64,000 nt of DNA from Paenibacillus alba. GTDB lineage: Bacteria; Bacillota; Bacilli; Paenibacillales; NBRC-103111. Below, in pieces: positions 8,635-16,932 of the stretch (positions are counted from its first letter, which is position 1; each line of letters opens with the position of its first letter). Both the position numbers and the translations under genes were made by a program. The notes under the pieces are model-generated. The model saw only the letters and a program-made list of their open reading frames with translations, made no database searches and was not told the DNA's origin. The stretch is from the NCBI RefSeq assembly GCF_013204855.1, contig NZ_JABMKZ010000011.1, positions 62,001 to 126,000 of the forward strand, in the 5' to 3' direction.

Positions 8635-8970
8635 TTATCCAATGGCGGTTCTCTTTGCTAGTTCGTATAGATAAGGATGCTGGGCAACTGGCTTGCGGCC
8701 AGGGCCCCATCCGACTTTTTCCCGATAGCCGCCAAATAATCCATGTTCATCTAGCTGCTCTTCACTCACGAGTGTTGGCCCCTCTGCATCAGCTGCCACA
8801 TACAGGGCATCAGCAGGGCAGTACAGCTCACACATGAAGCAAGTTTGGCAATCACTTTGGCGTGCAATGACGGGAATGCCGTTGTCGCCTTTATCAAATA
8901 CATTCGTAGGGCACACAGAAACACAGATATTGCATTCAATGCATTTGGATTCGCTCACCAGCTCAATCAT
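8635..8970 (-). CDS. 2[4Fe-4S] ferredoxin, AprB-like (copy A)
   Basis: The 111-residue protein has two four-cysteine clusters, CIECNICVSVCP and CQTCFMCELYCP, and a C-terminal extension ending in WGPGRKPVAQHPYLYELAKR. The cluster layout resembles the AprB subunit of adenylylsulfate reductase. Its ATG overlaps the TGA of the upstream FAD gene (ATGA), indicating translational coupling and a stable complex. It would pass electrons to or from the FAD subunit in the cytoplasm. A paralogue lies at 11390-11731. Confidence 0.9.
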   Translation of the reverse strand: MIELVSESKCIECNICVSVCPTNVFDKGDNGIPVIARQSDCQTCFMCELYCPADALYVAADAEGPTLVSEEQLDEHGLFGGYREKVGWGPGRKPVAQHPYLYELAKRTAIG

Positions 8971-10571
8971 TGGGGAACAGCCTCCTTCGTCTCTTCCGCT
9001 TTATGAACCCATACTTGGTCAAGCCCCCCGCTGATCAAGCGGTATCCTTGCGTGCTGTCCAAGTCCGGGAAATCCTCTCGCTTATGCATCCCTCTTGTTT
9101 CCGTTCGCACTTGAGCCGTGTTATACATCCAACGTGCCGTTGCCGTCATGGCAGTTGCCTCTCTGTGCCTAACCCCCTCTAGATCCAACGTAGCTTCACG
9201 CTCCCGAAGATCGTGCCACAAGCCATCCAGCCGATTCAGCGAGCCTTCAAGACCTTTCTGTGTTCGGAACAAATTCCGGTCATACGGCATGACCTCTTCC
9301 TGAACAGCTCGAATCGCTTCACTCGACTTCGCCTTGTCGCTGCCTGTGCTGCTTTTCGTAAAAGTCGTTGTAGATACGCTTTTCAATTGACGACGAGCCG
9401 CTTTATCTCCAAGCTCACGTGCGAATTGGGAAGCTCCTTCTCCTGCAAATGAGCCCGATGACATCGCCCAAGCTGCATTATGGCTGCCTCCGCCTGTGAA
9501 TCCTCCACAGATGAGCTCACGCGTAGCCGCATCTCCTGCCGCATATAGGCCAGGCACAATGGTCGAGCACTTCTCGTCAATGACACGAATGCCGCCGGTT
9601 CCGCGAACCGTACCTTCCAAGCGAAGGGTAACCGGAAACTTATCTTTAAATGGATCAATGCCAAGCCGATCGAACGGCAGGAAAAAGTTCGTTTGATTTA
9701 CACGCAGCAATGGACGAATGTCCTCAGGCGCTTGATCCAAGCTTGCATAGACTTGGCGTCCTTGCAGCAAGTTGCGGGCAATGATGGAACGTCCGCGCTG
9801 TGAACCGGCTCCCTCAACGATCGTGCCATCTTCGTAATAGAAGGAAGCGTAACGATAGTAAGCTGTTTTGGTAACCGAGGAAAACGTTGGACAAATGGCA
9901 TAAGCATTCGAGAATTCCATCCCCGAGAAATCCGCCCCAGCTTCAGCAGCTAATAAATAACCATCCCCGGTCAGCACGTTAGTTCCTAAAGCTTTGCTCA
10001 GAAAAGCGCAGCCGCCAGTCGCAATAACGACAGCTCCGGCATGTACGGTCCAGGTTTGGCCGCTTTGAGTTCTTATGCCAGTGGCTCCGCCAACCCCGTG
10101 CTCATCAGCCAGCAATTCAAGAACCGGACTGTGGTCCAGAATCTGAACGCCCGCTTTTTGAACCACTTTACGCATAAGCTTCATATACTCAGGTCCTTGC
10201 AAGCCGCGTTTATAGGGATCACCGATATCGTCCTTGGGAAACGGATATCCCAATGTACCCAGCTTGTTCATATTCTCATACGTACGATCCAATACCCGAT
10301 TCATCCAAGGGACTTCCGCCAGCTTGCCGCCCAGCAAATAACGGCTTTGCCTCGCTTCTTCACGCAGCTTCTCATCCGGCTTAATATACCAAACGCCTGT
10401 ACCTGATGGCGCCGTTGCTCCACTAGTTCCACAGTAGCCTTTATCAACCAGAATAACTTTAGAGCCGTTCGTTGACGCCGTTAAAGCTGCCCAAGTTCCC
10501 GCAGGGCCCCCTCCAATGACTAGAACGTCTGCCGATAACCGCAATTCTTGATCCTCCCACAACTTTGCCAT
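8967..10571 (-). CDS. FAD-dependent oxidoreductase, AprA/fumarate-reductase-like (copy A)
   Basis: This flavoprotein of about 534 residues has an N-terminal dinucleotide-binding motif (DVLVIGGGPAGTWAA), a GTGGIRVIDEKCST segment and the FAD motif GLYAAGDAATRE, as in the fumarate reductase/adenylylsulfate reductase alpha-subunit superfamily. The start at 10571 is preferred over the ATG at 10577 because GGGGAGG lies eight bases before the former and only two before the latter. It forms a coupled pair with the AprB-like ferredoxin. Together with the sulfonate-binding protein it suggests redox chemistry on an imported organosulfur compound or on sulfite. The reaction has not been established for this subfamily as far as I know. 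A paralogous pair lies 3 kb upstream. Confidence 0.85.
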   Translation of the reverse strand: MAKLWEDQELRLSADVLVIGGGPAGTWAALTASTNGSKVILVDKGYCGTSGATAPSGTGVWYIKPDEKLREEARQSRYLLGGKLAEVPWMNRVLDRTYENMNKLGTLGYPFPKDDIGDPYKRGLQGPEYMKLMRKVVQKAGVQILDHSPVLELLADEHGVGGATGIRTQSGQTWTVHAGAVVIATGGCAFLSKALGTNVLTGDGYLLAAEAGADFSGMEFSNAYAICPTFSSVTKTAYYRYASFYYEDGTIVEGAGSQRGRSIIARNLLQGRQVYASLDQAPEDIRPLLRVNQTNFFLPFDRLGIDPFKDKFPVTLRLEGTVRGTGGIRVIDEKCSTIVPGLYAAGDAATRELICGGFTGGGSHNAAWAMSSGSFAGEGASQFARELGDKAARRQLKSVSTTTFTKSSTGSDKAKSSEAIRAVQEEVMPYDRNLFRTQKGLEGSLNRLDGLWHDLREREATLDLEGVRHREATAMTATARWMYNTAQVRTETRGMHKREDFPDLDSTQGYRLISGGLDQVWVHKAEETKEAVPQ

Positions 10572-10647
10572 CCTCATTGCCTCCCCATATCTTCATTGAA
10601 GCCGTTTGAAATCCTGTGCATGTTCCATCATGCTCCCTTAATGAAAC

Positions 10648-10693
10648 AAAAAAGAGGCATCCCTTTATGAAAGGAACGCCTCCGTTTGTACGG
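10648..10693 (-). promoter_or_regulatory. Leader attenuator-like element, operon A
   Basis: In the 5' leader, between promoter and start codon, the minus strand folds into a 4-bp hairpin CCGT-ACAA-ACGG (10693-10682) directly joined to a terminator (stem GAGGC/GCCTC, 10682-10654) with a following T run. A terminator inside a leader implies premature termination control. The same hairpin-terminator unit occurs in the leader of operon B at 15907-15961. It matches no riboswitch I know; S-box consensus elements are absent. Confidence 0.6.
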
Positions 10694-10759
10694 TTGGCCG
10701 ATTGGTTATGCCATTCGTTGAATCATCTATAAACCAAGTTGTTTACTAAGATTAAGACC

Positions 10760-10788
10760 ATAGTAGCACTCCCATTTATATTCGTCAA
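10760..10788 (-). promoter_or_regulatory. Sigma-A promoter of operon A
   Basis: TTGACG (10788-10783) and TACTAT (10765-10760) are separated by 17 bp on the minus strand. This places the transcript start about 180 bases before the FAD gene start and includes the leader element at 10648-10693. Confidence 0.75.
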
Positions 10789-10854
10789 CTATGTTTTATT
10801 AGTTTGTTTCGTTCAATATCCCCACTAAATATCGCATTTATTTCCATTTTTAGA

Positions 10855-10883
10855 TTGTATTATATATAGGTGCACTATATAAT
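10855..10883 (+). promoter_or_regulatory. marR promoter with embedded operator
   Basis: TTGTAT (10855-10860) and a perfect TATAAT (10878-10883) are 17 bp apart. The spacer and -10 contain the perfect inverted repeat TATATAG-gtgca-CTATATA (10863-10881), a typical MarR-size operator, which suggests autorepression. Confidence 0.7.
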
Positions 10884-10919
10884 TAACCCAATATGAAACC
10901 AACCTTTGGAGTGAATCGA

Positions 10920-11363
10920 ATGCACAAATCGGATACTTTAGACCAGCTTGCCGCTTCGCTTTTGGCGGTTAATCGTTACCTGCGGTATACAACCTTCGGC
11001 CTTGAGAGCCGAACGATTACCCGTGTTCAATGGCTGCTGCTTCGCCATCTCTCCACGGAAGAGAACCAGACAGTCGGACAACTAGCGATTAAGCTCGATG
11101 TACAGCAAAGCACGATGTCCCAAATGCTTGATCGCTTGGAGAAAGCGGGGCTCGTTGTACGCCGAACGAGTGAAAGCGATACACGCGTCAAAACCGTTAT
11201 TTTGACAGAAGCTGGCTATGACGTCATTAAACAGACGGAACAAGCATGGAAAGATAAATTAGCCGAACCTTTCGAGCAGTTCAGCCCGGCTGAGAAGCTG
11301 ATGCTTGTGGAGCTTTTAGATAGACTCGTTAACAAGCTGCCTGCCAGAGACACCCCTACATAA
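10920..11363 (+). CDS. MarR family transcriptional regulator
   Basis: The protein has 147 residues when started at 10920, where GGAGTG lies seven bases upstream; an ATG nine codons earlier has no ribosome site. The winged-helix core reads RVQWLLLRHLS, VGQLAIKLDVQQSTMSQMLDRLEKAGLVVRR and DTRVKTVILTEAG, classic for MarR. It lies divergent from operon A and convergent with the end of operon B (26 bp gap). It is therefore the obvious candidate local regulator of the sulfur genes. A perfect palindrome in its own promoter points to autoregulation; whether it binds the operon promoters is not shown, as I see no second copy of the palindrome there. Confidence 0.9.
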   Translation: MHKSDTLDQLAASLLAVNRYLRYTTFGLESRTITRVQWLLLRHLSTEENQTVGQLAIKLDVQQSTMSQMLDRLEKAGLVVRRTSESDTRVKTVILTEAGYDVIKQTEQAWKDKLAEPFEQFSPAEKLMLVELLDRLVNKLPARDTPT

Positions 11364-11389
11364 CATAAGACACATAATTGATATTAAAG

Positions 11390-11731
11390 TCACCGACGCT
11401 GCGGTAAAATGAGATCGATGAATGGCGTGGTATCCAGCTCAGCTAACGTCGTTCGGCCTTTGCCCCAGCCTATCGTTTCTCTCCAACTGCCTAGCAGATT
11501 CGCTTCCACGAGTTCCTCCTCTTGCGGAGAAACGTCGAGCGGATCGGCGAATGGCGCTACATAGAGCGCATCAACCGGACAGTAGGCTTCACAAATAAAG
11601 CAAGTCTGGCAATCCTCCTGTCTAGCAATGCTAGGAATCCCATCCTCTCCTTTGTCAAAAACATTCGTTGGGCACACCTTCACACACAATGTGCAGCCAA
11701 CGCATCTTTCGGCGCTTACGAATTCAATCAT
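11390..11731 (-). CDS. 2[4Fe-4S] ferredoxin, AprB-like (copy B)
   Basis: The 113-residue protein is a paralogue of copy A, with clusters CVGCTLCVKVCP and CQTCFICEAYCP and a similar WRETIGWGKGR segment after the clusters; the C-terminal tail differs. The ATG overlaps the upstream FAD gene stop (ATGA), as in copy A. It is the last gene of operon B. Confidence 0.9.
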   Translation of the reverse strand: MIEFVSAERCVGCTLCVKVCPTNVFDKGEDGIPSIARQEDCQTCFICEAYCPVDALYVAPFADPLDVSPQEEELVEANLLGSWRETIGWGKGRTTLAELDTTPFIDLILPQRR

Positions 11732-13326
11732 TGGACAACAACCTCCTGTGTCGATGGTTTTTCTTTCCGAACTCGAATCTCATCAATACCTGATACAATG
11801 AGCCGGACCTGCTGCTTGGGGTCAGTCTCCGGATATTCTTGGAACATATGCAAGCCACGCGTCTCTTTTCGCTCTAGAGCTGCCGTATACATCCATCTCG
11901 CCGTCGCGATCATCGCCGCGACTTCACGCGAGCGAACGCGGCCCTGTACCGTTGGCGTCACAGCTCCTTGTACGCTCGCCCACAGCCCGTTCAATCGCTC
12001 CAGCGATTGACGGAGCACGGGCTCGCTGCGGAAATAATTAATGTCCAGCGGAAACACCTCTTGCTGGACAGCTTTCACGAGCGCCGCCGCATCAAGCACG
12101 CTGCCAGTCGGCGGCTCTTCTTGGACCAGGCCGTATCGGCCGGCCGGTCGCAGATCTCTTTCTCCTGCGCTGCGGTTCTGTGCCAGCGCATGCTTCGCAG
12201 CGCCGGCACCCGACCACGTGCCGGAGGAAATGGCCCAGGAGGCGTTGAAGGCGCCTCCCCCTGATTTGGCACCCGTGACTCGCTCACGGGTAGCGGCATC
12301 GCCGGCGGCATAAAGACCTGGCACGGTGGAAGCGCAGCTTTCATCCGTTAGGCGAATGCCGCCCGTGCCCCTCACCGTCCCCTCATAGCGAAGCGTGAGC
12401 GGGAAACGCTCTTTGAAGGGATCGATGCCAGCGCGATCCAGAGGCAGGAAGAAAATCGCATGGGATTTTCGCAAAATCTGCTGCTTTTCTTCTGTATCCG
12501 CATGATTTAGCACCGCATATACTGGCCCTTTGCTCAGCATACTCGGCAAGAAATCGCCTGCTCTGGGCCCGCCGGCTTGCAGGACAGTCCCATCTTCCGA
12601 TGTATAGGTAGCCCAATTCAACAACCGGCCGCGTGTCACCGTACCGAAAGCTGTGCTTGGTGCATATTGCCTAGTAAACTCCATCCCGGACAGCTCCGCC
12701 CCCAGCTCGCTCGCCATTAAGAGTCCCTCGCCAGTCAGGACATTGCAGCCTAACCCTTTGCTTAGAAAAGCGCAGCCTCCTGTTGCAATGACAACCGCAT
12801 TGGCGCGGACTTCCCATTCGGTATCGTCTAGCCGCGATATTCCCCGCGCCCCTCCAACCCCATGCTCATCTACCAGCAATTCCAAAGCCGGCGATTGATC
12901 TAGAATTTTCACGCCTGCACGACTCACTTGCTTGCGCATAAGCTTCATATACTCCGGCCCTTGCAAATGATCGCGCAGCGGAACGCCATTCTCATCTCTG
13001 CGAAATGGATAACCCCAATTTTCCACCAAAACCAAGCTTTCATAAACTTGATCCAAAACCCGGTGAATCCACTCAGGTTCAGCCAAATATCCGCTTTCCT
13101 TGTAGCGCTGCTGCACCGCTTTCTCTCGCAGCACGGGATCTGGAGGAAGATACAGAAGATTCGTGCCGCCTGGTGCGGTCGCTCCGCTTGATCCCAGATA
13201 TCCTTTGTCAACCAAGATGACTTTTGCGTTTTGTTTGGCTGCGCTCCAGGCGGCCCATGCGCCTGCCGGTCCACCGCCAATAACCAGAACATCAGCTTCC
13301 CATTTTGTATGCTGGGCTTTCCCCAT
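11728..13326 (-). CDS. FAD-dependent oxidoreductase, AprA/fumarate-reductase-like (copy B)
   Basis: The 532-residue protein parallels copy A along its whole length (DVLVIGGGPAGAWAA, DKGYLGSSGATAPGG, GPEYMKLMRKQVSRAG, GLYAAGDAATRE). The stretch after about residue 380 is more diverged and its DNA is richer in GC than its surroundings. The start is supported by AAGGAGG. It sits 29 bp downstream of the permease genes, so this copy is cotranscribed with the transporter membrane parts. Two divergent copies could handle different substrates or form a heteromeric enzyme. Its reaction is not known to me. Confidence 0.85.
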   Translation of the reverse strand: MGKAQHTKWEADVLVIGGGPAGAWAAWSAAKQNAKVILVDKGYLGSSGATAPGGTNLLYLPPDPVLREKAVQQRYKESGYLAEPEWIHRVLDQVYESLVLVENWGYPFRRDENGVPLRDHLQGPEYMKLMRKQVSRAGVKILDQSPALELLVDEHGVGGARGISRLDDTEWEVRANAVVIATGGCAFLSKGLGCNVLTGEGLLMASELGAELSGMEFTRQYAPSTAFGTVTRGRLLNWATYTSEDGTVLQAGGPRAGDFLPSMLSKGPVYAVLNHADTEEKQQILRKSHAIFFLPLDRAGIDPFKERFPLTLRYEGTVRGTGGIRLTDESCASTVPGLYAAGDAATRERVTGAKSGGGAFNASWAISSGTWSGAGAAKHALAQNRSAGERDLRPAGRYGLVQEEPPTGSVLDAAALVKAVQQEVFPLDINYFRSEPVLRQSLERLNGLWASVQGAVTPTVQGRVRSREVAAMIATARWMYTAALERKETRGLHMFQEYPETDPKQQVRLIVSGIDEIRVRKEKPSTQEVVVQ

Positions 13327-13355
13327 AAGATTACCTCCTTGATGTCGCTGTCGAC

Positions 13356-14210
13356 TTAGCCTTGGAAGCTGTCTCTCCAGCTAAGCCATTTTCTTTCTAA
13401 TAAACGAACCAATGAATCGACTAGCTTGCCGATAATAGCAAAAATGATGACACCAACAAAAATAAGCTCTGCACTCGAGTTTTGCTTGCCATAATTAATT
13501 AGAAAACCAATCCCTTCCTGCGAGCCAATTAATTCAGCAACGACGAGGCCTAACCAAGATATAGCTACAGACAGCCGTAAGCCTAATAAAATCCCTGGCA
13601 AAGAGGCCGGAAGAATTAAGCGAAAAATCTGCTTCGCCTTGCTGAAATTGAGTACTTGAGCAACCTCAAACAACTTGTAATCCACACTGCGTATCCCCAG
13701 AAAGGTATAAATGTACATAGGGAAAAAGGCGCCAATCGCGATGATAACGATTTTCGAAACCTCCCCAAAACCAAACCACAATATGATTAAAGGGGCAATG
13801 GCCAAATGAGGAATCATCCGCAGCATTTGAAAAGAGGGATCCAGCATGAACTCAAACTTTTGAATAAAACCGGCAAGAAACCCGAAAAGAAGCCCTATTG
13901 CACCGCCAATTAAAAAGCCAACTGCCGCTCGCTGGAGCGAAATCGCTAAGTGATGGATAAGCTCGCCTGATCCGATCAAGGTTTGGAACTCAGCCAAAAT
14001 GCGTAAAGGTGTCGGCAGAAACTCAGGTGAAAATAAGGACAAATCGCCTGATACCTGCCATATGACCAGAAGCAGCAAGGGTAAGATAGAACCGATGACA
14101 ATATCATTTAGTTTGTCTTTGAACCATTTTACTCGCAGAAAACCGAGCTCCGCCCCTTCGGAATTTCCAATTCCCTGTGTTTGCCTTATCGCTTTAACAC
14201 TGTTGCTCAT
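13356..14210 (-). CDS. ssuC-like: Sulfonate-type ABC transporter permease (2)
   Basis: The protein has 284 residues when started at 14210, which has AGGAGGG at a normal distance; a start at 14228 would lie upstream of that site. It shows about six membrane segments and the permease loop EVAQVLNFSKAKQIFRLILPASLPGILLGLRLS, the EAA-type motif that contacts the ATPase. It is closely related to the preceding permease, so the channel may be a heterodimer, unlike the single SsuC of Escherichia coli. It would serve the binding protein encoded at 7555-8598. Confidence 0.9.
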   Translation of the reverse strand: MSNSVKAIRQTQGIGNSEGAELGFLRVKWFKDKLNDIVIGSILPLLLLVIWQVSGDLSLFSPEFLPTPLRILAEFQTLIGSGELIHHLAISLQRAAVGFLIGGAIGLLFGFLAGFIQKFEFMLDPSFQMLRMIPHLAIAPLIILWFGFGEVSKIVIIAIGAFFPMYIYTFLGIRSVDYKLFEVAQVLNFSKAKQIFRLILPASLPGILLGLRLSVAISWLGLVVAELIGSQEGIGFLINYGKQNSSAELIFVGVIIFAIIGKLVDSLVRLLERKWLSWRDSFQG

Positions 14211-14237
14211 GACCGCACCCTCCTGCATCGTATTTTC

Positions 14238-15086
14238 TTAATGTCCTTTGTAGCTGTCCTGCCAGCTAAGCCATTTGCGTTCAAGTCCTCTTACAGCAGA
14301 ATCGGCAGCAATACCGAAGACGGCGAATATGAGAATGCCTACGAAAACAACCGGCGTTTTGGAAAATTGCCGCGCATCCGACATCATGTAGCCGATGCCC
14401 GATGTAGAACCCATCAACTCTGCTACGACCAAACCCAACCAGGATACGCCAAGCGAGATACGGACGCCTAACAAGATATGAGGTAACGCGCCAGGGATCG
14501 TTAGTCGGATCACTTGCTTCCATTTACTGAACCCGAGTACTCGCGTCACATCAAACAATTTATTATCTACACCGCGAATGCCTAGGAATGCATTGATATA
14601 GAGCGGGAAAAAGGCACCTTTTGCAATTAAAAGAATTTTCGCCGTTTCCCCAATCCCAAACCATAGAATAAAAAGCGGCGCAATTGCCAAGTGAGGCACC
14701 ATTCGAATCATTTGAACGGTCGGATCGAGCGCCCTCTCTGTTCGGCGAAATAAACCAACAAGAATGCCAAAGGCCAGACCCAAAGTGCCGCCCAAAAGGA
14801 AACCTGATAGGGCACGAAAAACGCTGATTCTAATATTTTCATAAAGCTCACCTGTCTGAATCAAGCGAATTCCCGCACTTATAATGCGCATCGGCGTTGG
14901 AAACAGCAAGGATGAAATAATGCCTGATTGGCCTAATACTTGCCATGCAATCAACACTGCGATAGGTACAATCGCCCCCAAATATGTGCGTTTCAAACGT
15001 TGCTTTAATCTTATTTGTTTATCCGTCAAACTTGGCTTCTGCGCCACGTCTAGATTCACTCCTGCCAATTCACCTTGTTGGCTCAT
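14238..15086 (-). CDS. ssuC-like: Sulfonate-type ABC transporter permease (1)
   Basis: The 282-residue inner-membrane protein has about six hydrophobic segments and the ATPase-contact motif (VTRVLGFSKWKQVIRLTIPGALPHILLG). It begins 20 bp after the ATPase gene and ends 27 bp before its paralogue, so the three form one transcription unit. The family transports sulfonates, nitrate or taurine; the neighbours favour organosulfur compounds. Confidence 0.9.
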   Translation of the reverse strand: MSQQGELAGVNLDVAQKPSLTDKQIRLKQRLKRTYLGAIVPIAVLIAWQVLGQSGIISSLLFPTPMRIISAGIRLIQTGELYENIRISVFRALSGFLLGGTLGLAFGILVGLFRRTERALDPTVQMIRMVPHLAIAPLFILWFGIGETAKILLIAKGAFFPLYINAFLGIRGVDNKLFDVTRVLGFSKWKQVIRLTIPGALPHILLGVRISLGVSWLGLVVAELMGSTSGIGYMMSDARQFSKTPVVFVGILIFAVFGIAADSAVRGLERKWLSWQDSYKGH

Positions 15087-15106
15087 TGCGAGATCCCCCT
15101 CTCCGA

Positions 15107-15892
15107 CTAGATGCCGGAACTATCGATTAGCTCCAGCTCTTCGATTTTTTCGAATTCACTTAACACCTTTAAGCGCAGCTCTTGAAAAGACGTGGTCGTT
15201 TTTTTCCTGGGAACCGGCAGGTCAATCGGAATAATGTTCCGAATTGCACCAGGACGCGGTTTGAGGATAACGACACGATTGCCCAGATAAATAGCTTCAT
15301 CTATATCGTGCGTCACAAAAATCATCGTTGTTTTATTTTTTTGCCAAATATCAATCAGCACTTCCTGCATATGCGTTCGCGTAAAAGCATCCAGTGCACC
15401 AAACGGCTCATCCAGCAGCAAAACTTTAGGATTGCGAAGCAGCGCTCGAGCGATTGCGACACGTTGAGCCATCCCCCCGGAAAGTTCTCTGGGGAATGAT
15501 TTCTGAAATCCTTCCAAGCGAACGAGCTCAATCAGTTCATCGACTTTTCTTCGAACTTCCCCATCCCTTAGCGAGAGGTCGGCCGCAATATTTTTCTCTA
15601 CAGTCAGCCAAGGAAATAATCGCGGTTCTTGAAAAATGAAGCCTTTATCAATACCCGGACCTTTAATCGGTTGACCGCCAAGCCGAACATCCCCGTTATG
15701 CTGCACATCCAAGCCGGCGATAATCTTAAGCAGCGTGCTTTTCCCGCAGCCGCTGGGTCCAATAACGGTAATAAATTCCCCTTCTTTTACTTGCAATTGA
15801 ATATGATGTAAAGCTTGGACAGCCCCTTTGCTGGACTGGAATGTCTTGTTTAAATGTTCGATACGCAGTAATGGCTCTGTCATCGCATTCAT
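15107..15892 (-). CDS. ssuB-like: Sulfonate-type ABC transporter ATP-binding protein
   Basis: The 261-residue ATPase has Walker [14 protein letters not shown]-loop [14 protein letters not shown], signature [15 protein letters not shown], Walker [13 protein letters not shown] and the switch histidine in FVTHDIDEA. It is the first gene of operon B. Two ATG codons are possible, 15892 and 15883; the ribosome site GGAG is four or thirteen bases away respectively, so the start is uncertain by three codons. The upstream leader carries the attenuator-like element also found before operon A. Confidence 0.92.
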   Translation of the reverse strand: MNAMTEPLLRIEHLNKTFQSSKGAVQALHHIQLQVKEGEFITVIGPSGCGKSTLLKIIAGLDVQHNGDVRLGGQPIKGPGIDKGFIFQEPRLFPWLTVEKNIAADLSLRDGEVRRKVDELIELVRLEGFQKSFPRELSGGMAQRVAIARALLRNPKVLLLDEPFGALDAFTRTHMQEVLIDIWQKNKTTMIFVTHDIDEAIYLGNRVVILKPRPGAIRNIIPIDLPVPRKKTTTSFQELRLKVLSEFEKIEELELIDSSGI

Positions 15893-15906
15893 CTCCTTTT
15901 TGGGAT

Positions 15907-15961
15907 AAAAAAAAGAGACACTCTCCTCTAGATAGAGGAAGAAGCGTCTCCGTTCATACGG
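15907..15961 (-). promoter_or_regulatory. Leader attenuator-like element, operon B
   Basis: The minus-strand leader contains hairpin CCGT-ATGA-ACGG (15961-15950) running into a terminator stem (GAGAC/GTCTC with a GAGG inner stem, 15950-15915) and eight T residues, 15 bp before the ATPase start. It has the same architecture as 10648-10693, including the shared string ACGGAG and the CG two bases later. Confidence 0.6.
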
Positions 15962-15991
15962 TAGTCACAGGATTGAAAATTTCTATCCATA

Positions 15992-16020
15992 GATTAACAT
16001 CTTTTATTAAAACTCGTCAA
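15992..16020 (-). promoter_or_regulatory. Candidate promoter of operon B
   Basis: TTGACG at 16020-16015 is identical to the -35 of operon A and lies at a similar place relative to the leader hairpin. The -10 is weak (TTAATC at 17 bp or TAATCT at 18 bp), which fits a promoter needing an activator. Confidence 0.45.
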
Positions 16021-16035
16021 TCACAAATTATTATA

Positions 16036-16056
16036 ATCCGATATGCATTATCGGAT
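16036..16056. promoter_or_regulatory. Perfect 8-bp inverted repeat upstream of operon B
   Basis: Arms ATCCGATA (16036-16043) and TATCGGAT (16049-16056) are separated by TGCAT and end 15 bp upstream of the -35 hexamer, the usual place for an activator such as a LysR-type protein. The cognate regulator is not evident in the window. Confidence 0.5.
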
Positions 16057-16095
16057 ATAAGTTGTTGCTTGAGTCAAATCACTCCGTTAATCTCA

Positions 16096-16932
16096 CTATT
16101 CTAAATAGGGAGCCACAAGCTTTCTCACTCGTTCAATTCCCTCCCACATCTCACCAGGGCCATCGTAAACTAGTGTGAAAGGTCCCTCATAGCCGGCATT
16201 TTTAGCCAGCTCCATACATTGAATAAACTCCGCTTCATCGGGATTCCCCTCCGCATCGGTTTGCGCCTTCGCGTGAATAGACTCGCTATGCGGAATCGTT
16301 TTGCTGAGATCATCGTACTTCGTAGTCCCTTTGAAATTCCCATAATCTGAAGTAAATCCAAGTGTCTCTCCGCAAGTTTCCAACAAGGCAAGACAATTCT
16401 CCGCCGTTGAAGTTAGTGCGTGGAAATTTTCCGTAACAACTCTAACGCCTCGCGCAGATGCATAATCCGCAAGCTCACTTAGCGCTGCTGCCGAACGCTG
16501 CAAAGCAAGCTGGTCAGAAGGTTCCGCATCGCCAGCAATCACTCGAACCCGTTCTGCTCCAGCCACGGAAGCATGATCTATCCAGCTTTTTATCCATGCG
16601 ATGTCGGATTGCCTACGCGCCTCATCCGTGTTGGTAAGATCACCGTACTCAATTAGCAGCGTGTAAAAGCGAATGCCTGCATCAGCAAACGATTGCCGCA
16701 GCTTTTTCAAGTAAGCTTCACTCGTATCCGGAATATGAAAATGGCAAACTTCCAGCGACTTAAACCCTTTTTCCGCCAAAACGATCGGCAGCTCTAGCAA
16801 TGTGAGAAGTTCCGGTTGATCTTGCACCGCCGTCACTTGCGTTCGGTTATCTGCGTCCCAGCGGGTCCACCGCAATGGTCCAAGGTTTCGATGTAAACTC
16901 CAAGTCGTCAATGATAAATAAGGCATAGTCAT
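16096..16932 (-). CDS. Sugar phosphate isomerase/epimerase (xylose isomerase-like TIM barrel)
   Basis: The protein has 278 residues when started at ATG 16932 (AAAGGA six bases upstream). It has the AP-endonuclease-2 TIM-barrel pattern: LEVCHFHIPD, VRVIAGDAEPSDQLA, VVTENFHAL, LGFTSDYGNFKGT, ESIHAKAQTDAEGN and PFTLVYDGPGEMWEGI. The Glu, Asp and His residues fit the metal-binding strand ends of this superfamily. Such enzymes isomerise or epimerise ketoses, inosose or related sugars; the substrate cannot be told. It stands alone, convergent with nothing and 75 bp upstream of the operon B promoter. Confidence 0.75.
   Translation of the reverse strand: MTMPYLSLTTWSLHRNLGPLRWTRWDADNRTQVTAVQDQPELLTLLELPIVLAEKGFKSLEVCHFHIPDTSEAYLKKLRQSFADAGIRFYTLLIEYGDLTNTDEARRQSDIAWIKSWIDHASVAGAERVRVIAGDAEPSDQLALQRSAAALSELADYASARGVRVVTENFHALTSTAENCLALLETCGETLGFTSDYGNFKGTTKYDDLSKTIPHSESIHAKAQTDAEGNPDEAEFIQCMELAKNAGYEGPFTLVYDGPGEMWEGIERVRKLVAPYLE

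Noticed and set aside
10700-10735. Short leader peptide (six codons) in the operon A leader
   Set aside because: No ribosome binding site, and operon B has no counterpart at the same place.
10571-10790. S-box (SAM-I) riboswitch before the sulfur operon
   Set aside because: None of the conserved S-box strings or the four-way junction pattern is present; the leader only shares a small hairpin and terminator with operon B.
11968-12344. Several open frames in both strands within the second FAD gene
   Set aside because: They are shadows caused by the GC-rich stretch of the flavoprotein gene.
15940-15990. Twenty-codon frame in the operon B leader
   Set aside because: Its ATG lies at the predicted transcript start without a ribosome site and the frame is not shared with operon A.
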